64,000 bases of DNA from Denticeps clupeoides (Eukaryota > Chordata > Actinopteri > Clupeiformes > Denticipitidae). Positions within the stretch are counted from its first letter, which is position 1; each line of letters begins with the position of its first letter. A program made the position numbers and the translations under genes. The notes below the pieces were generated by a model that saw only the letters and a program-made list of their open reading frames with translations, did not search any database and was not told where the DNA came from. The stretch is taken from assembly GCF_900700375.1 (NCBI RefSeq), contig NC_041717.1:22346332-22410331 (forward strand), written 5' to 3'. Below, one piece after another: positions 34,874-46,702 of the stretch.

Positions 34874-37800
34874 ACGTGTGTGTGTGTGTGTGTGTGTGTG
34901 TTTACTGTTCCCTTGACAGTGTGTAGGTCCTAAGTGCCAGTCTACACAATGCGCTCTGTAAACTGTTATGATGGATGAACGGAACATTTTTTTTTTGAAT
35001 TCATGCGGACGATCTTCCTCCCCGCCCCACTGTCCCTGCTCGTAACTCTCCGTCCCCGGGTCCATGCGTCCCCTGCAGAAAGTCGGCGTAGTGGACGGAG
35101 GATCCCGGGTGTAGAATGTTGGGGATTTGGCTGCCGGACGGCCGATGGTGACGCGCGGGTTGTTTTCCATTCTAAGTGTTAAGAGAATAAAAACCTTTAC
35201 AACGCGTAGTAAATGGCCTTGACCTGAGCAACTCTCAGTAAGACAGGGACAGGGACAGTCCCCCCCCGGTGAGAGTCATACTCCAGTAATGTGCGGACAG
35301 GAGGGCTGAACCAAGCATGGTCTGAGGTCACGTCCGTCCCCAGACAGGTCCAGGGGACAGAGGAATGAAGCCAATGCGGGAATGGAGGTAACCGGGCCTA
35401 AAGGGCTTTGACGAGTGCTGGAACACGAGGGAAACCGTCTGGCCTCCGTTTCAGCCGTAATTAAAACGGGCGACCTGACCGCGATGGCCGGGAACTGAAA
35501 AAACAATGAACATGTAAAAAAAAAAAAAAAAAAAAAAAAAAGATAATAATTTTTCAACATGCAAAACACTTTTACCAAATTCGCACGCAGCGAAGCAGAC
35601 GGAAAGGAGCGGTACTATAGGCCGCAGGTTCGCGTTTGCCACGAGCTCGATCCGACATTTCCAAGTTGCACGTTCATTATGCTAATTCGCTCTCAAGCAG
35701 CCTTGTGAACGTGAGATGGCCGCGGTGGGCGATGCCGGTTCCGCCGTGCAGGACAAGATTGGGTTCGGGGCGCCAGAGTGGTGCATTAATCAGACCAGTA
35801 ATTTGTTGCCGTGACAACCGTGCTACCAGTCAAGGGCCCGTCGAGGTGGACGGTGCAGCCGACTGTTCATCCCCGCCCTTCAGCCCTCGCTCAGATGGAT
35901 TAAAGAAGACGTGGCCGCTGCTCAGAGGTCACGACCCCCCAAAAGCCGACTGAGGGCTCGCCGCTGGCCATTTCGTTAACCCCCCTGTCATCACCCCAGA
36001 ATGATGAGGGATGAGCACTGTGTGTGGTGGGTGGGGCGGGAAGAGGAGGACCTTTCAGCTTCATGTGTTTGCTGGTTTAGCTCCTTACATTTTACATTTA
36101 CAGCGTTTACCAGACGCCCTTATCCAGAGGGACTTACAGTCAGTAGTGACAGGGACAGTCCCCCCCTGGAGACACTCAGGGTTCAGTGTCCTGCTCAGGG
36201 ACACGATGGTAGTAATTGGGGTTTGAACCTGGGTCTTCTGCAAGGTTATTATAGTTAACGAAAACGAACGATAAAACTAAAACTAGAATTGAAAAAGCAT
36301 TTTCGTTAACTGAAATAAAGAGTTAAAAAAAAACGAAAACTAACTGAAACTGTTTTGTGTGTATACAAAACGAACTTAAACGAACTAATATTATAGCAAA
36401 AACGTCCTTCGTTTTCGTCTTTGTAATAAGAATTAAAATCTATTTACTTCACGCTGCCAGTTTTAAGCCAGGTTTTTGACCATTATGGTAACACGTGGTC
36501 TGTGACGTCACGTGTCCATAGTCTGTCCGTGACGCCGCCGGCTAGCGTGATGGCTGCAGCGAAAGTCGGAAGAAAGCGGCAGAAAGTCCTATTTGGGATT
36601 TCTATGATTATGACAGTGGCAAAAATAAAAGTAAGTGCCTTGTTGTAGAAGCAGGTGATACAATATGTGGAATACTTCTCAAGGGGAAAAACCCCACGAA
36701 TCTGACAGTCCATTTGAAAAGCTCACACAAAAAGGCGAACCAAGAGTACCTGAACAAGCCAGCCTCTCGCCCGCCCTCCCCAGAAAGAGAGGCGGTAGCC
36801 AGGCCAGGTAACATGGGAAAGGAACGTGGTACTACAGCATCCATAATGGACCAAGTAGCTGCTGGCTAGTAAATACGCAGGAACACCACAAATGAGAAGA
36901 AGCGTTGGTAAATATGTTTATTAAGACTGGAATGTCTACACGACTGTGTGACTCGATTACCTTCAAAAAGTTCACCACTTCACTCGAACCAAAATTCAAA
37001 ACACCCGGAGCTGCAAGAGTCAATAACCTTATCGGAGCTAAGATGGATAAGGCTATTCTGGTGATTTTGATTCATGCACCTGACAAATATCCGAATTTAC
37101 AAAAAAAAAAAAACTAAAACTAACACTGTAACTAATAAAAACTAAACTAAAACTAAGCAATTTCAAAATATCAAAACTAATAAAAACTAGTAAATCTGCC
37201 TCTAAAAACTAATTAAAACTAACTGAATTTGAAAAAAAAAAATCTAAACGAAATAAAAACTAAATCTAATGAAAAATCCAAAACTATTATTACTATGGTC
37301 TTCTGGTTCGCAGGTGGGTGTCTTACCCACTAGGCTACTAGCACCCGTCACCACCTGCTGCCGAACACACAGCTGTATTCACATCTTTATGTGCGTATAA
37401 AGTATGTACGACCATACGGTCATTTCTTATACATTCTCTTGTAAGATCACGTCATATTCACTTTGGTTCCTTATTGCCTTTTATCAACATTTTGAAAGTG
37501 AAGTGATTGTGAGACACTGCAGCACGGCACACGGTGACACGTGTCCTCTGTATTTAACCATCGCCCTTGGTGAGCAGTGGGCACCATGACAAGCGCCCGG
37601 GGAGCAGCGTGTGGGGACGGGACCTTCATCAAGGGGACCTCGGTGGCACCTTCTGATTACGGGTCCACTTCCGTACCTGCTAGGCCACCACTATGCCTGC
37701 AACAATAAAGTGCATAATAACAATATAGTTAAGTGCATAACAAGAAATTTCACTTGCATTCTATTTTGTGGTTGTGTATTTGCATCTTGCATCCGCCTGA

Positions 37801-39994
37801 CATCGTGAGAGTCGGAGAGACCTTGAGTGCTGACCTCAGCACCTGAAGAGACAGGACAGGACAGTCTGAATGTCCCTCTGGAGAACTGCCACAGTGCTGC
37901 GGAACTGACTGTGACCAGACGTGCTGGAGTGGAGACGTGCTGTGATGAAAGCCTGTCCCGCTGGGACCTTATTTATTAAGTCAGCTGATTTAAACACAAT
38001 TTACAGTAAATTAATTAAGGCTGTCAGGAGGGCTATTAATACCAAAACTAAATACATCACTAAAATAATACATAATAAAATGTCATGGATTCTTTATAAT
38101 GGGGAAATCAATCGTTCTGCATGACAGTAAAAACTGAAAATAATATTGAAATATTTCCCAATCTTTTAAAAATGTGTGCTCATTCAGGGCATCAGATTTG
38201 TCTCTGTCCCTGTTCCCTGATCTTGGTCCTTTCCAACATGGAGCTACTACGGGTGGGCAGCAGAGCTGCTAAGATGCGGAGCCTGAATATGTAGCGGGTG
38301 AAGCGGAGCAATTTATGAAGGTAGTTGGAGTTATTTCTGCATTTTACCAATATGGTTGTCGTGTCACCCGCGCGCCAAATGCTGCGTTTCTCCACCTTGG
38401 TGACAGTGGGCACCATGACAGGCGCCCGGGGAGCAGCGTGTGGGGACGGGACCTTCATCAAGGGGACCTCGGTGGCACCTGATGAAAACACTCGCCTCTG
38501 AACCAGAAGCCCATGAAATGGAACCGCCGAATCCAGTTTGTCCCGGTGCAGGAGGAAGCAGAGCGATGGACAGTCAGGCATTAAAAGCAGATGAGGGCGT
38601 GACAGTGCCGGGGTCGGGTGTGTGACGTCAGTGATGACAGTGTTTACGCTCCTGTCTGCTCCGTGCGGTTAACCCTGAGGCTTCTGGGATCCGTCTTCTT
38701 TCCCCCCTTCCATTCCTTTAAAGGTGCTCGTCATTGTCCTAGTCGCTCACATTCGTTTCTGGAATCTGTTCGTGACCAATGACACCAGACCTGAGACACA
38801 CCGTTAAATCCAGAGGAGGAGCCCCGCCCGCCACGAAAAAAAACCCCGTATAAATCCACACGGAAGGCCGTCTGTGAGACGCGAGGTCGGCGGCAGAGTT
38901 CGCAGACACGATGGTATTTACACCGCACCACGGCACTGCAGTACTTCTTTTCTTCATCTTCACCTTCTGTCCCTTCTTCTTCTCGTTCCTCCAGGACCGG
39001 GAGCTGAGGCCGGAGGAGATCGATGGTGAGTTCCTGCTAGTGGTCCCTGAGCAGGACACTTGACCCTGAGTGTCTCCAGGGGGACCGTCCCCCTGGCCCT
39101 ACTAATGCCGTGAATGTACATGGTGCTGAATCGTCTCCTCTCGACGTATTTAGAGTTGCGAGAAGCCTTCAGGGAGTTTGATAAGGACAAGGACGGCTTC
39201 ATCGGCTGCAAGGACCTGGGCAACTGCATGAGGACCATGGGCTACATGCCGACAGAGATGGAGCTGATCGAACTGAGCCAGCAGATCAACATGAATCGTG
39301 AGTGAGAACGTTCCTACACTGCTGGGATGGATCCAGCAGGTCCAGGATGGAAAGATCTCCCGGTCCTATTTTCACTCATTCACGATTTTCACTTATAATT
39401 TAAACCGAGAGAAATATGACAAAAACTGTCTGTCGTCTGTCTGTCCTTCGGTCAGTGGGCGGCCACGTGGACTTTGACGACTTCGTGGAGCTCATGGGTC
39501 CCAAGCTGCTGGCTGAGACGGCGGACATGATCGGGGTGAAGGAGCTCAGGGACGCCTTTAAAGAGGTGACCGAGCTACTGCGGCCGCTACGCCTGCTAAA
39601 GCCGGGCGCCTGTCTCATTCTGTCTCGTCCCTGTCTCCTCGGCAGTTCGATACCAACGGAGACGGTGAGATCAGCACGGCGGAGCTCAGGGAGGCCATGA
39701 GGAAGCTCCTCGGGCAGCAGGTGAGATGCCTTCACGTTTTCCCCGAACGTACAGACATGAAGTCCACTGACGTTATATTATTAGCACTCACGGTTCTCCT
39801 CGTCTAGGTTGGTCACAGGGACCTAGAGGATATTTTACGAGACATCGATCTGAACGGGGACGGGAGAGTAGACTTTGAGGGTGAGCCATGATGCTTCCGC
39901 AGTCAAATTTGTATTATGGTTTGGACAAGAGTTGACTGTTTTCTCACCGTGGTCGCGTCCCTTTCCAGAGTTTGTCCGCATGATGTCTCGCTGA
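30140..39994 (+). CDS. cabp1: Calcium-binding protein 1, caldendrin form
   Basis: Neuronal EF-hand protein of the calmodulin superfamily that regulates calcium channels, IP3 receptors and postsynaptic partners. Exons 30140-30562, 38995-39025, 39154-39297, 39456-39565, 39646-39720, 39808-39880, 39969-39994 give 293 aa. Exon 1 encodes the caldendrin-specific N-terminus: a start resembling mammalian MSS..SxSKTSLL, a conserved [11 protein letters not shown] block, a His-rich run (about residues 72-86) and an end in SVFGQ that joins [12 protein letters not shown]1 loop [12 protein letters not shown] is good; EF2 ([12 protein letters not shown]) is degenerate, as usual in this family; EF3 [12 protein letters not shown] and EF4 [12 protein letters not shown] are good. 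It ends in VRMMSR. A short-form first exon with MGNC myristoylation was not found. The 8.4 kb intron 1 is full of repeats. AATAAA lies at 40925. Confidence 0.93.
30917..31190. mobile_element. Miniature Tc1-derived element in cabp1 intron 1
   Basis: Starts with TACAGTACCGG...GGAGACACC and holds GGCATCAAAACTATGAATG and GTGGAGTTCTGTACTTAAC. Near 31165-31185 the latter appears inverted (AAGTACAGAACTCCAC). The centre resembles a Tc1 transposase segment (CCGGACCTGAACCCAGTCC). It is an internally deleted, non-autonomous copy. Confidence 0.6.
32085..33020. repeat. ~930 bp TG-rich microsatellite array
   Basis: Variant TG array with TACG, TATG and TTTATGTACG interruptions that form higher-order blocks. 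It lies in cabp1 intron 1. It lacks stop codons in all three + frames over most of its length, so the long frames across it are artefacts. Alternating purine-pyrimidine sequence of this kind can form Z-DNA. Confidence 0.95.
33125..33280. repeat. GA and CA microsatellites
   Basis: A GA array at about 33131-33166 and a CA array at about 33243-33281, in cabp1 intron 1. Confidence 0.9.
34408..34905. repeat. ~500 bp TG-rich microsatellite array, second block
   Basis: TG array with TGTTTGTATG and GCGCGTGCG interruptions, also in cabp1 intron 1. It is the source of several long low-complexity frames on both strands. Confidence 0.95.
36090..36240 (-). mobile_element. SINE-A, tail part, interrupted by a hAT element
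   Basis: Minus-strand SINE-A from its TTTACAGCGTTTACCAG tail up to GGGTCTTCTG. It continues at 37298-37347 after the hAT insertion. Confidence 0.8.
36241..37297 (+). mobile_element. hAT-type DNA transposon with BED zinc finger, nested in a SINE
   Basis: Starts CAAGGTTATTATAGTT and ends AACTATTATTACTATG, imperfect inverted ends. It is flanked by a perfect 8 bp target duplication GTCTTCTG (36233-36240 and 37298-37305), the hAT hallmark. The termini are rich in AAAACTAAAACTAA-type repeats. On the + strand about 36560-36790 encodes a BED zinc-finger-like segment ([38 protein letters not shown]). At about 1.06 kb it is far shorter than an autonomous hAT (several kb), so the transposase core is missing. 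Confidence 0.8.
37298..37347 (-). mobile_element. SINE-A, head part, after the hAT insertion
   Basis: Continues the interrupted SINE: TTCTGGTTCGCAGGTG to CTAGGCTACTAGCACC. Confidence 0.75.
37496..37700 (-). mobile_element. SINE-B copy in cabp1 intron 1
   Basis: Minus-strand SINE-B, GTGAAGTGATTGTGAGAC to GCTAGGCCACCACTATGCC. A further partial copy lies at about 38400-38480. Confidence 0.7.
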
Positions 39995-41780
39995 AACGAC
40001 ACTCCTGCTCCCGAGGCTAGAGGCCACATTACAGACTCCTGACTCTGAGCCGACCGTCCTGAGGATGCGAACTGGAACCCTGCAGGGACGAAGAACCCAG
40101 TTGCTCTTCACCGCTCTTCCCCAACAATCTCCACCTGCCATTCGTAGCACTTTTCTGACCCACCAAAAACCACCTGTCCTCTCTGTGCTCGTGCGAGACG
40201 GAGAAAATGGTGTTTCCCAAGGCAATATGACGTCCTGTGAGATGTTCCTTCTTCTCCGTGTAAATGTGTGTGGTAGAGTCCTTGTCTGTTGACCTACTCT
40301 GTGACTTGATGGTGCGTAATAGGAAGTAGGAAGTGCAGCAGAAAGAAGACCCCCCCATGTGGCATGTAGGTTCTTCACCATACGTGGACTGATCTTTGGC
40401 CTTCCCGTGTTCTAGAATGCGGTTTACATCTGATCACGCGATGTCCTGGCCTGGTACTGTATCTCCTCCCCGACCCTGGATCGCCTCGGACGGTGTACTC
40501 CCCACTGTTAACCGCGCCTGTGTTCCGTGCGTTTTCGTGTACAGTGTTTGCCGTTGGTGTCTTTTTTTAAAATTGTCATTTGCATGCCAAACCATGACGC
40601 TCATTTGCACTTGTGTAAAACAGTAGACTCCGAGTCTTGAAGACAGTTCGTTGTACATAATATTGTGTGTGTCTTTAAATCCGCCCACTGGCGTGGTGTA
40701 TAACACGAACAGAACATTTTCTATGGATGGAACAGTTGTCATGGCAACAGTCTCCTGTTGGGACAGCTTCTGAACTTCTTCTCTTTTTGTAATAGGCTAC
40801 GATATGGCCGCCATTAAAACCCCCTGAAAGTTGCTGCTTTTGTTGGCACTGAACAAACACAGTTTTATTTTAGGGTGAAGCAAGGGGGATATTTCACTGG
40901 AGCCACATTCCCATAACACCATTAAATAAAAATGAACACCGAAGTCCTCAGGTGTCAGGTGATGACCCAACGATCACGTCTGTGGACACTCGTGCCGCCA
41001 GGGAGAATGGACACGGGATGGATGGATTTTTAATCGTCCGTATATACCGATGACAAGGGCGCGACCTCAGGAAAGGCAGGTGACGTGTTCAGCTACTGCC
41101 ACCTAGCTGCAGTCGCCCCAGGCTTATTGCTGCTTCACTTTTAGTCCGACTTTTTTTTAGTTCTTGGTCAGAGCTGAGAGGTTTTATCATGCGACACGTA
41201 AACCGCATCTCACACGCTTTCCTTCGGCCCATTCAAAATGTCTACCTCTCATATAATTTGCTTGTCAAAGTTTTAGATAGAAAAGCATGAAAGAATTACA
41301 TTTACGGCATTTATCAGACGCCCTTATCCAGAGCGACTTACAATCAGTAGTTACAGGGACAGTCCCCCCGGAGCAACTTAGGGTTAAGTGTCTTGCTCAG
41401 GGACACAATGGTAGTAAGCAGGATTTGAACCCGGGTCTTCTGGTTCATAGGTAAGTGTCTAACCTGCTAGGCCACTACCACTACCATATGGGTATCAATC
41501 CAAATCATTACATCTAACGTGTTTCCAGTTGGACTCATTTTGCGAAGAGAAATGTTTACAAGGTGTAGCCTATTAGGGAGAAAATCTTGATATCTCAGTG
41601 TGACCGTGGGAGAACACAGTGGTGGAAACGGCAAAGACACACACATTCAGGTCATTGTTTCAAAAAAAGCCCAATTATTAGAAGCAGTTTTTCTTTTTTC
41701 AAAATTCCAATAGTTGAATTGCGATTTTCAGCTGTTTCTCGAATTTCCGGGGGCATTTGTCACAACACGGTTGGCCTTCT
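39995..41780. other. cabp1 3' UTR and intergenic stretch
   Basis: The cabp1 3' UTR probably runs to the AATAAA at 40925. After it, a minus-strand SINE-A lies at about 41296-41485. Nothing else is recognised before the mlec promoter. Confidence 0.5.
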
Positions 41781-42155
41781 GATGCATATTTAAATGACGT
41801 GCCAGCCAATGGCACGCTGTTCCTGGTAGCGGCTCGATTGGCCGCTTCCCTGTTACCGGCACCCCCACCGACCAATCGGAGACGCCGCCGGGAGGCCGGG
41901 CGCCCCGCCCCCCCGCCGCGCAGCCAATCCGCGGCGGCCAGGCAGCGCGCCGTGCGGCCCTCGCCGGAGCGCCGGATTAGCCTCAGCGCGTCCGCCTTTC
42001 GCCGCCCGGACGAGCTGCAGACCAGCGCGGTTCCCGCGGAGGACGCCTGCGGCCGCCAGCGTCGGTGAGCGGTTGGCCGGGGGGGCAGCTAGCGGGCCTG
42101 GGGCCGGTCGGCGGGGTGCCTCCGCGTCGCGCCTGAGCGCGTCGAACCCGCGGCG
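41780..42155 (+). promoter_or_regulatory. CpG-rich promoter and 5' UTR of mlec
   Basis: Strong rise in G+C and CpG compared with neighbours. Several CCAAT or inverted CCAAT boxes: GCCAATGG near 41805, GATTGGCC near 41837, ACCAATCGG near 41871 and GCCAATCCG near 41923. No TATA box is seen, as expected for a housekeeping gene. Confidence 0.65.
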
Positions 42156-45100
42156 ATGCGGCGGGCGGCCGCGGCGGGGAGCGGCATGCTGCTGGCGGCG
42201 CTCCTGTCGCTGCTAAACGGTGCGTGCCGGGCGGACCTGACGGAGCGGGTGGTGTGGGCCGTGAACGCCGGCGGGGAGGCGCACACGGACACGCACGGCA
42301 TCCAGTACAAGAAGGACCCGCTGGAGGGGAAAGTGGGGAAAGGTGAGAACCGGGCCGCTATTATTAGCCTGGAGGAAGTACACGTGTAACTGTCAGGACA
42401 AGGCGCCCGGCGCTTCCTGCTGCCGCCCGGAAGCGGGGTCTGGCCCGGTGCTGCGGATCTGACGTGCACCGAGCGTTGCCGAGCGTGGCTCGGTCTCTCT
42501 GGTTTGCCGGTTGGGGGGGTTTATTTCATTTTTTTTCCCGGGGTGGTTTACCAATGTGGCTCAGATCTGGCAACCCGTCACGGCGTAATGGAGCGGAGTA
42601 ATGAGCGTTCCGATCTGGCAACACGCACAAACACGTAGAGACGTGCGCTAAACGCCGCTGGATGGTGGATGAAGATGATGATGATGATCAGCTCACGTCC
42701 CTGGAGTAACACTGACTGACCCCCCACCCCAGATGAACCTGTTCAGCTCCTGCATTGTAAGCGTTGCTCCACACTGGTCAGATCTGATCACCTTTTGCCC
42801 TCTAGACACAACGTTCAGGTTACGGGCAGAACCGGTCTCAGGGTTGGGTGTGAGGCATCTGTGGCCGCGTCCGCGTTAAATAAATGACGGGCCTTGTTCA
42901 GGGTTTCGGTTTCAGTGCCCGACCCGAAGTAGTCCAAGGTCGTACGCACATTTCCCATGAAACGCGTGGTGACGAAGGACGACCGCAGCAGATCACTTAG
43001 TTCAGTTTCCACGTCCTTTTACAGCTCCTGGATTCCTCGTGGAAAAAGTAAAGGGCCGAAGTTAACGTCCGTGCTAAAACTAACCAGGCAAATCTCGACA
43101 AATTCCAGTTTTGTGTATAGACAAACGCATGATGCTGAAATAAGTAAAGTAAAATGAGCAATAAAATTGAAATCATTTGCAAAATATGTGATGTAAGTGC
43201 TTGCTGTAATATTCAAAACATGAACTGTGGCGCCTTGCTGGTGCTAGAAAGCGACAGCCAATCGAATTGCGCAAGCACGTTGACCAATCAGGAAGGTTTA
43301 TTTTGCCACTCGTGTGCTCCCTGCACATATACAGCTGAGCTCAAGCGTTGCTGCGACACTTACGCTGTTTAATGCGTTAATCTCCTTCTCGACTCACATC
43401 AGCAACCTTTCCCGCTCATGTAGATTCCTTCTCTACGATATCAGACGAATCCGCCCTTATCTGTCAACCCAGGCCACCCAGATACCTTAGTAACCTCACG
43501 ACTGGACTACTGTAACTCCCTTCTAGCTGGTCTACTACCATGTTCCATCCGACCTCTACAACTAATACAAAATGCAGCAGCACGACTGATCTTCAACCTT
43601 CCCAAGTTCTCCACACCGCCCCTCTGCTACGTTCCTCCACCGGCTCCCAGTACCTGCACGCATCAGGTTCTAAATACTGATGCTGGCCTACAAAGCCAAA
43701 CATGGAGTAGCACCATCCTACCTCACAGCCCTTATTACACCTCACACTGCACCTGGTATACTCCGAGCCTCCAGTACTGCTCGCCTGGTCCCTCCATCTC
43801 TGAAGGTAAAAGGAAGACGCTCATCTAGACTCTTCTCCGTCTCGGCCCCTCGGTGGTGGAATGAACTTCCATCTCAGTCACTGAGCACCTTCACACGGCA
43901 GCTCAAGACCTTCCTCTTTAGAGAAGATTTAGATGAACTTGTAACCTTCTTCTTGTCTGACTTCTGTATAGAAACTAGAACAGAGTGAATAAAAAGGTTG
44001 TATTCATAGTTGGGGGTCCTAGTGAACCTGAACTGACCTCTTCATCCATGGTGACATGGAAGCACGTTGTAAGTCGCTCTGGATGAGGGGCGTCTGCCAA
44101 ACGGCTTAAAATGTAAATGTAAATTTGTGGTTTTAATTTAAAAAAGAAATAACGTCGCAGTGTGTGAAAAGTGTACTTTAATTACGTACTTGTAATACCG
44201 TACGTACTTTTGCTTCATCCGTGGTTTGCCAAAACTAAAAAAAAAAAAAAAAATTCTAATTACTTTCCCAAGAAATTGGAACAAAACCCTGTTTTTGTAC
44301 TAAATCATATATATATATATATTACACTTATATGAATGATATGAAGGAAAACTGCTGGCCAGGAGCACGTTAATGTATTATTATATCTGATCCTCCCAGC
44401 GTCCGATTACGGCGTGCGTCTCCCCATCCTGCGCTCCAGTCCGGAAGACCAGATCCTGTACCAGACGGAGCGCTACAACGAGGACTCGTTCGGGTACGAG
44501 GTGCCCATCCGGGAGGAAGGAGACTACATCCTGGTCATGAAGTTCGCGGAGGTGTACTTCGCACAGTCCCAGCAGAAGGTGCGTGTGGAGCAGGGCGGGG
44601 GGAAGAGTCCCACATCTCTCCTCACCCGGAACGCGGCCGCGACTGTAAATAGATCTTGCGGAGCAAGAGGGTCGTCATGGTGACGCCGTATATCGGCCCT
44701 TGCAGGTGTTCGACATTCGCCTGAACAGCCACGTGGTGGTGAAGGACCTGGACATCTTCGAGCGAGTGGGACACAGCACGGCACACGACGAGATCGTGGC
44801 CTTCTCCATAAAGAGGGGCAAACTGAGCGTCCAGGGGGAGGTGTCCACCTTCAACGCCAAGCTGACTGTGGAGTTCGTCAAGGTACCTGCGGTGCACGAA
44901 TAAGATGCGATGTTTCTCACTAGAATCTTCATTTCAAGAGGACTTCTCAACATTTCAGTAAAAAATGTCATGTAATAGATATGGGTCATGTGACTGGTGC
45001 AATAATATTAAATTATACCAACAGAATTGTGCAAAATAACTAATATTTAAAGGTTTATTATACGACAAGCATACTTATTCTGCTGATAACTGTGTGGACG

Positions 45101-46702
45101 TTGTTTTGTCCCCCCGGTAGATCTTCAGCACGCTTGGCGTAGTTCCTGTAGTTTCCTGTAGGTTAGAGTAGATATTTACGGTCTGAAGGTGTGGGAGGTG
45201 CAGCAGGTCGGACCTGCTTTACCTGCACAAACCTGGAGTTTCTCAGCTAGTCGCCATTCGTAACGGCGCCCCGCGGTGTTCAAGGAACGCTAGCGTGACA
45301 ATCACGCTGCCCTTACAGTCAGTAGTGACCGGGACAGTCCCCCTGGAGAGTCTCGGGGTTCAGGGACACGACGCTAGGAAGTGGGGTTCGAACCCGGGAC
45401 TTGTGCTTCGTAGGAGAGCGGGCCGCTAGGCTACTACTTTCCACCTCTATATTCAGGATTAAAAATATTGCGTTAATGCTGAATTAATACAGTCAGTAGT
45501 GACCGGGACAGTCGCCCTGGAGAGTCTCAGGGTTCAGGGACACGACGCTAGGAAGTGGGGTTCGAACCCGGGACTTGTGCTTCATAGGAGAGCAGGCCCG
45601 CTAGGCTACTACTTTCCACCTCTATATTCAGGATTAAAATATTGCGTTAATGCTGAATTAATCAGTCAGTAGTGACCGGGACAGTCCCCCTGGACAGTCT
45701 CGGGGTTCAGGGACATGACGCTAGGAAGTGGGGTTCGAACCCGGGACTTGTGCTTCGTAGGAGAGCGGCCCGCTAGGCTACTACTTTCCACCTCTATATT
45801 CAGGATTAAAAATATTGCGTTAATGCTGAATTGATACAGTCAGGGACAGTCCCCCTGGGGACGTTCAGGGTTCAGTTGAGGGACTACGTGGTAGGAAGTG
45901 GGGTTAAAATATTGCGCTGATTCTGTATTAATCCTGCCTCTCCTTCTGTGTGTGTGTGTGTGTAGAGTTACTATGACAACCCGAAGGTGTGTGCGCTGTA
46001 CGTCATGAAGGGGACTTTAGAAGGTGAGCATTCAGCAGCCCGGCGCCACAAAATGATCCCTTGTTGTGTCGTATGATGGAGATGTTGGGTGAAAAATGGT
46101 TTCCTCGGGCTGTGTTTATTGTAAGGTAGACCATACCTGTTAATGCCGTGACGTGATTGTCACAGCAGCACAGCACACGGTGAAACGTGTCCTCCCGGGG
46201 GGCAGTGTGTGGGGACGGGACCTTCATCAAGGGGACCTCGGTGGCACCTTGGCGGTTCGGGATCCGAACCCGCAACCTTCCGATTACGGGGCCGCTTCCT
46301 TAACCGCTAGGTCACCGCTGACCCCTTTTTAGGCGATACGGGCACGTGTCTGGTGTAACCGTGACAACTAGGATCATTTTAATCCATCCATGGACACGAG
46401 ATGCGGCCCGAGATCGCTCCAGCTTCGTTTCTCGTTCCCTGCCAGATGTTCCCAAGCTGCAGCCCCATCCTGGTCTGGAGAAGCGTGAGCTGGAGGATCT
46501 GGATGAAGAGGAGCTGGAGGTCGGGGAGGACGGGAGCCGGAAGAGCGGCGCCGCCGCCGGCGCCGCCGCCTCCAAGAACCGCGTGCAGTCCGGCCCGCGG
46601 ACCCCCAACCCGTACGCGGCCGACAACAGCAGCCTCATGTTCCCCATCCTGGTGGCCTTCGGCGTCTTCATCCCCACCCTCTTCTGCCTCTGCCGACTGT
46701 GA
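42156..46702 (+). CDS. mlec: Malectin
   Basis: ER membrane lectin that binds di-glucosylated high-mannose N-glycans and works with ribophorin I in glycoprotein quality control. Exons 42156-42342, 44400-44578, 44706-44882, 45966-46023, 46446-46702 give 285 aa (human about 292). Signal peptide: [16 protein letters not shown]. Lumenal malectin domain: [63 protein letters not shown]. These include the aromatic and acidic residues known to contact glucose in the family. A Glu-rich linker ([14 protein letters not shown]) and an Ala-rich stretch precede a C-terminal membrane helix ([19 protein letters not shown]) ending in CRL. Intron 1 holds an L2-like LINE end, intron 3 a SINE-derived tandem array, intron 4 a SINE-B. 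The neighbours cabp1 and unc119b match the human order. Confidence 0.95.
43430..44130 (+). mobile_element. L2-like LINE 3' end in mlec intron 1
   Basis: Conceptual translation gives [27 protein letters not shown] and, later, [12 protein letters not shown] and LKTFLF, the C-terminal part of an L2-clade reverse transcriptase ORF. The frame is disrupted and 5' truncated. The 3' end, TTGTAAGTCGCTCTGGATGA then AATGTAAATGTAAAT, is nearly the same as the tail of SINE-A, which suggests this LINE family supplies the machinery that moves SINE-A. Confidence 0.75.
45305..45870. repeat. SINE-derived tandem array (~174 bp unit) in mlec intron 3
   Basis: Units begin with CAGTCAGTAGTGACCGGGAC at about 45317, 45490 and 45664, with a shortened fourth near 45838. 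Each holds part of a minus-strand SINE-A (GACAGTCCCCCTGGAGAG, GGGGTTCGAACCCGGGAC, CTAGGCTACTACTTTCC) plus a non-SINE spacer (TATATTCAGGATTAAAA, GCGTTAATGCTGAATTA). A SINE and its flank have therefore expanded in tandem. Confidence 0.85.
46145..46325 (-). mobile_element. SINE-B copy in mlec intron 4
   Basis: Minus-strand SINE-B from ACGTGATTGTCACAGCAG to CTAGGTCACCGCTGACCCC, ending about 120 bp before exon 5. Confidence 0.7.

Noticed and set aside
34340-35170. 276 aa minus-strand frame rich in His and Thr, and + strand partners
   Set aside because: Translation of the second TG/CA array.
38911-39025. ATG-led frame reading into cabp1 exon 2 (MVFTPHHG...)
   Set aside because: It runs through a clear polypyrimidine tract and acceptor site; exon 1 at 30140-30562 joins in frame and matches caldendrin.
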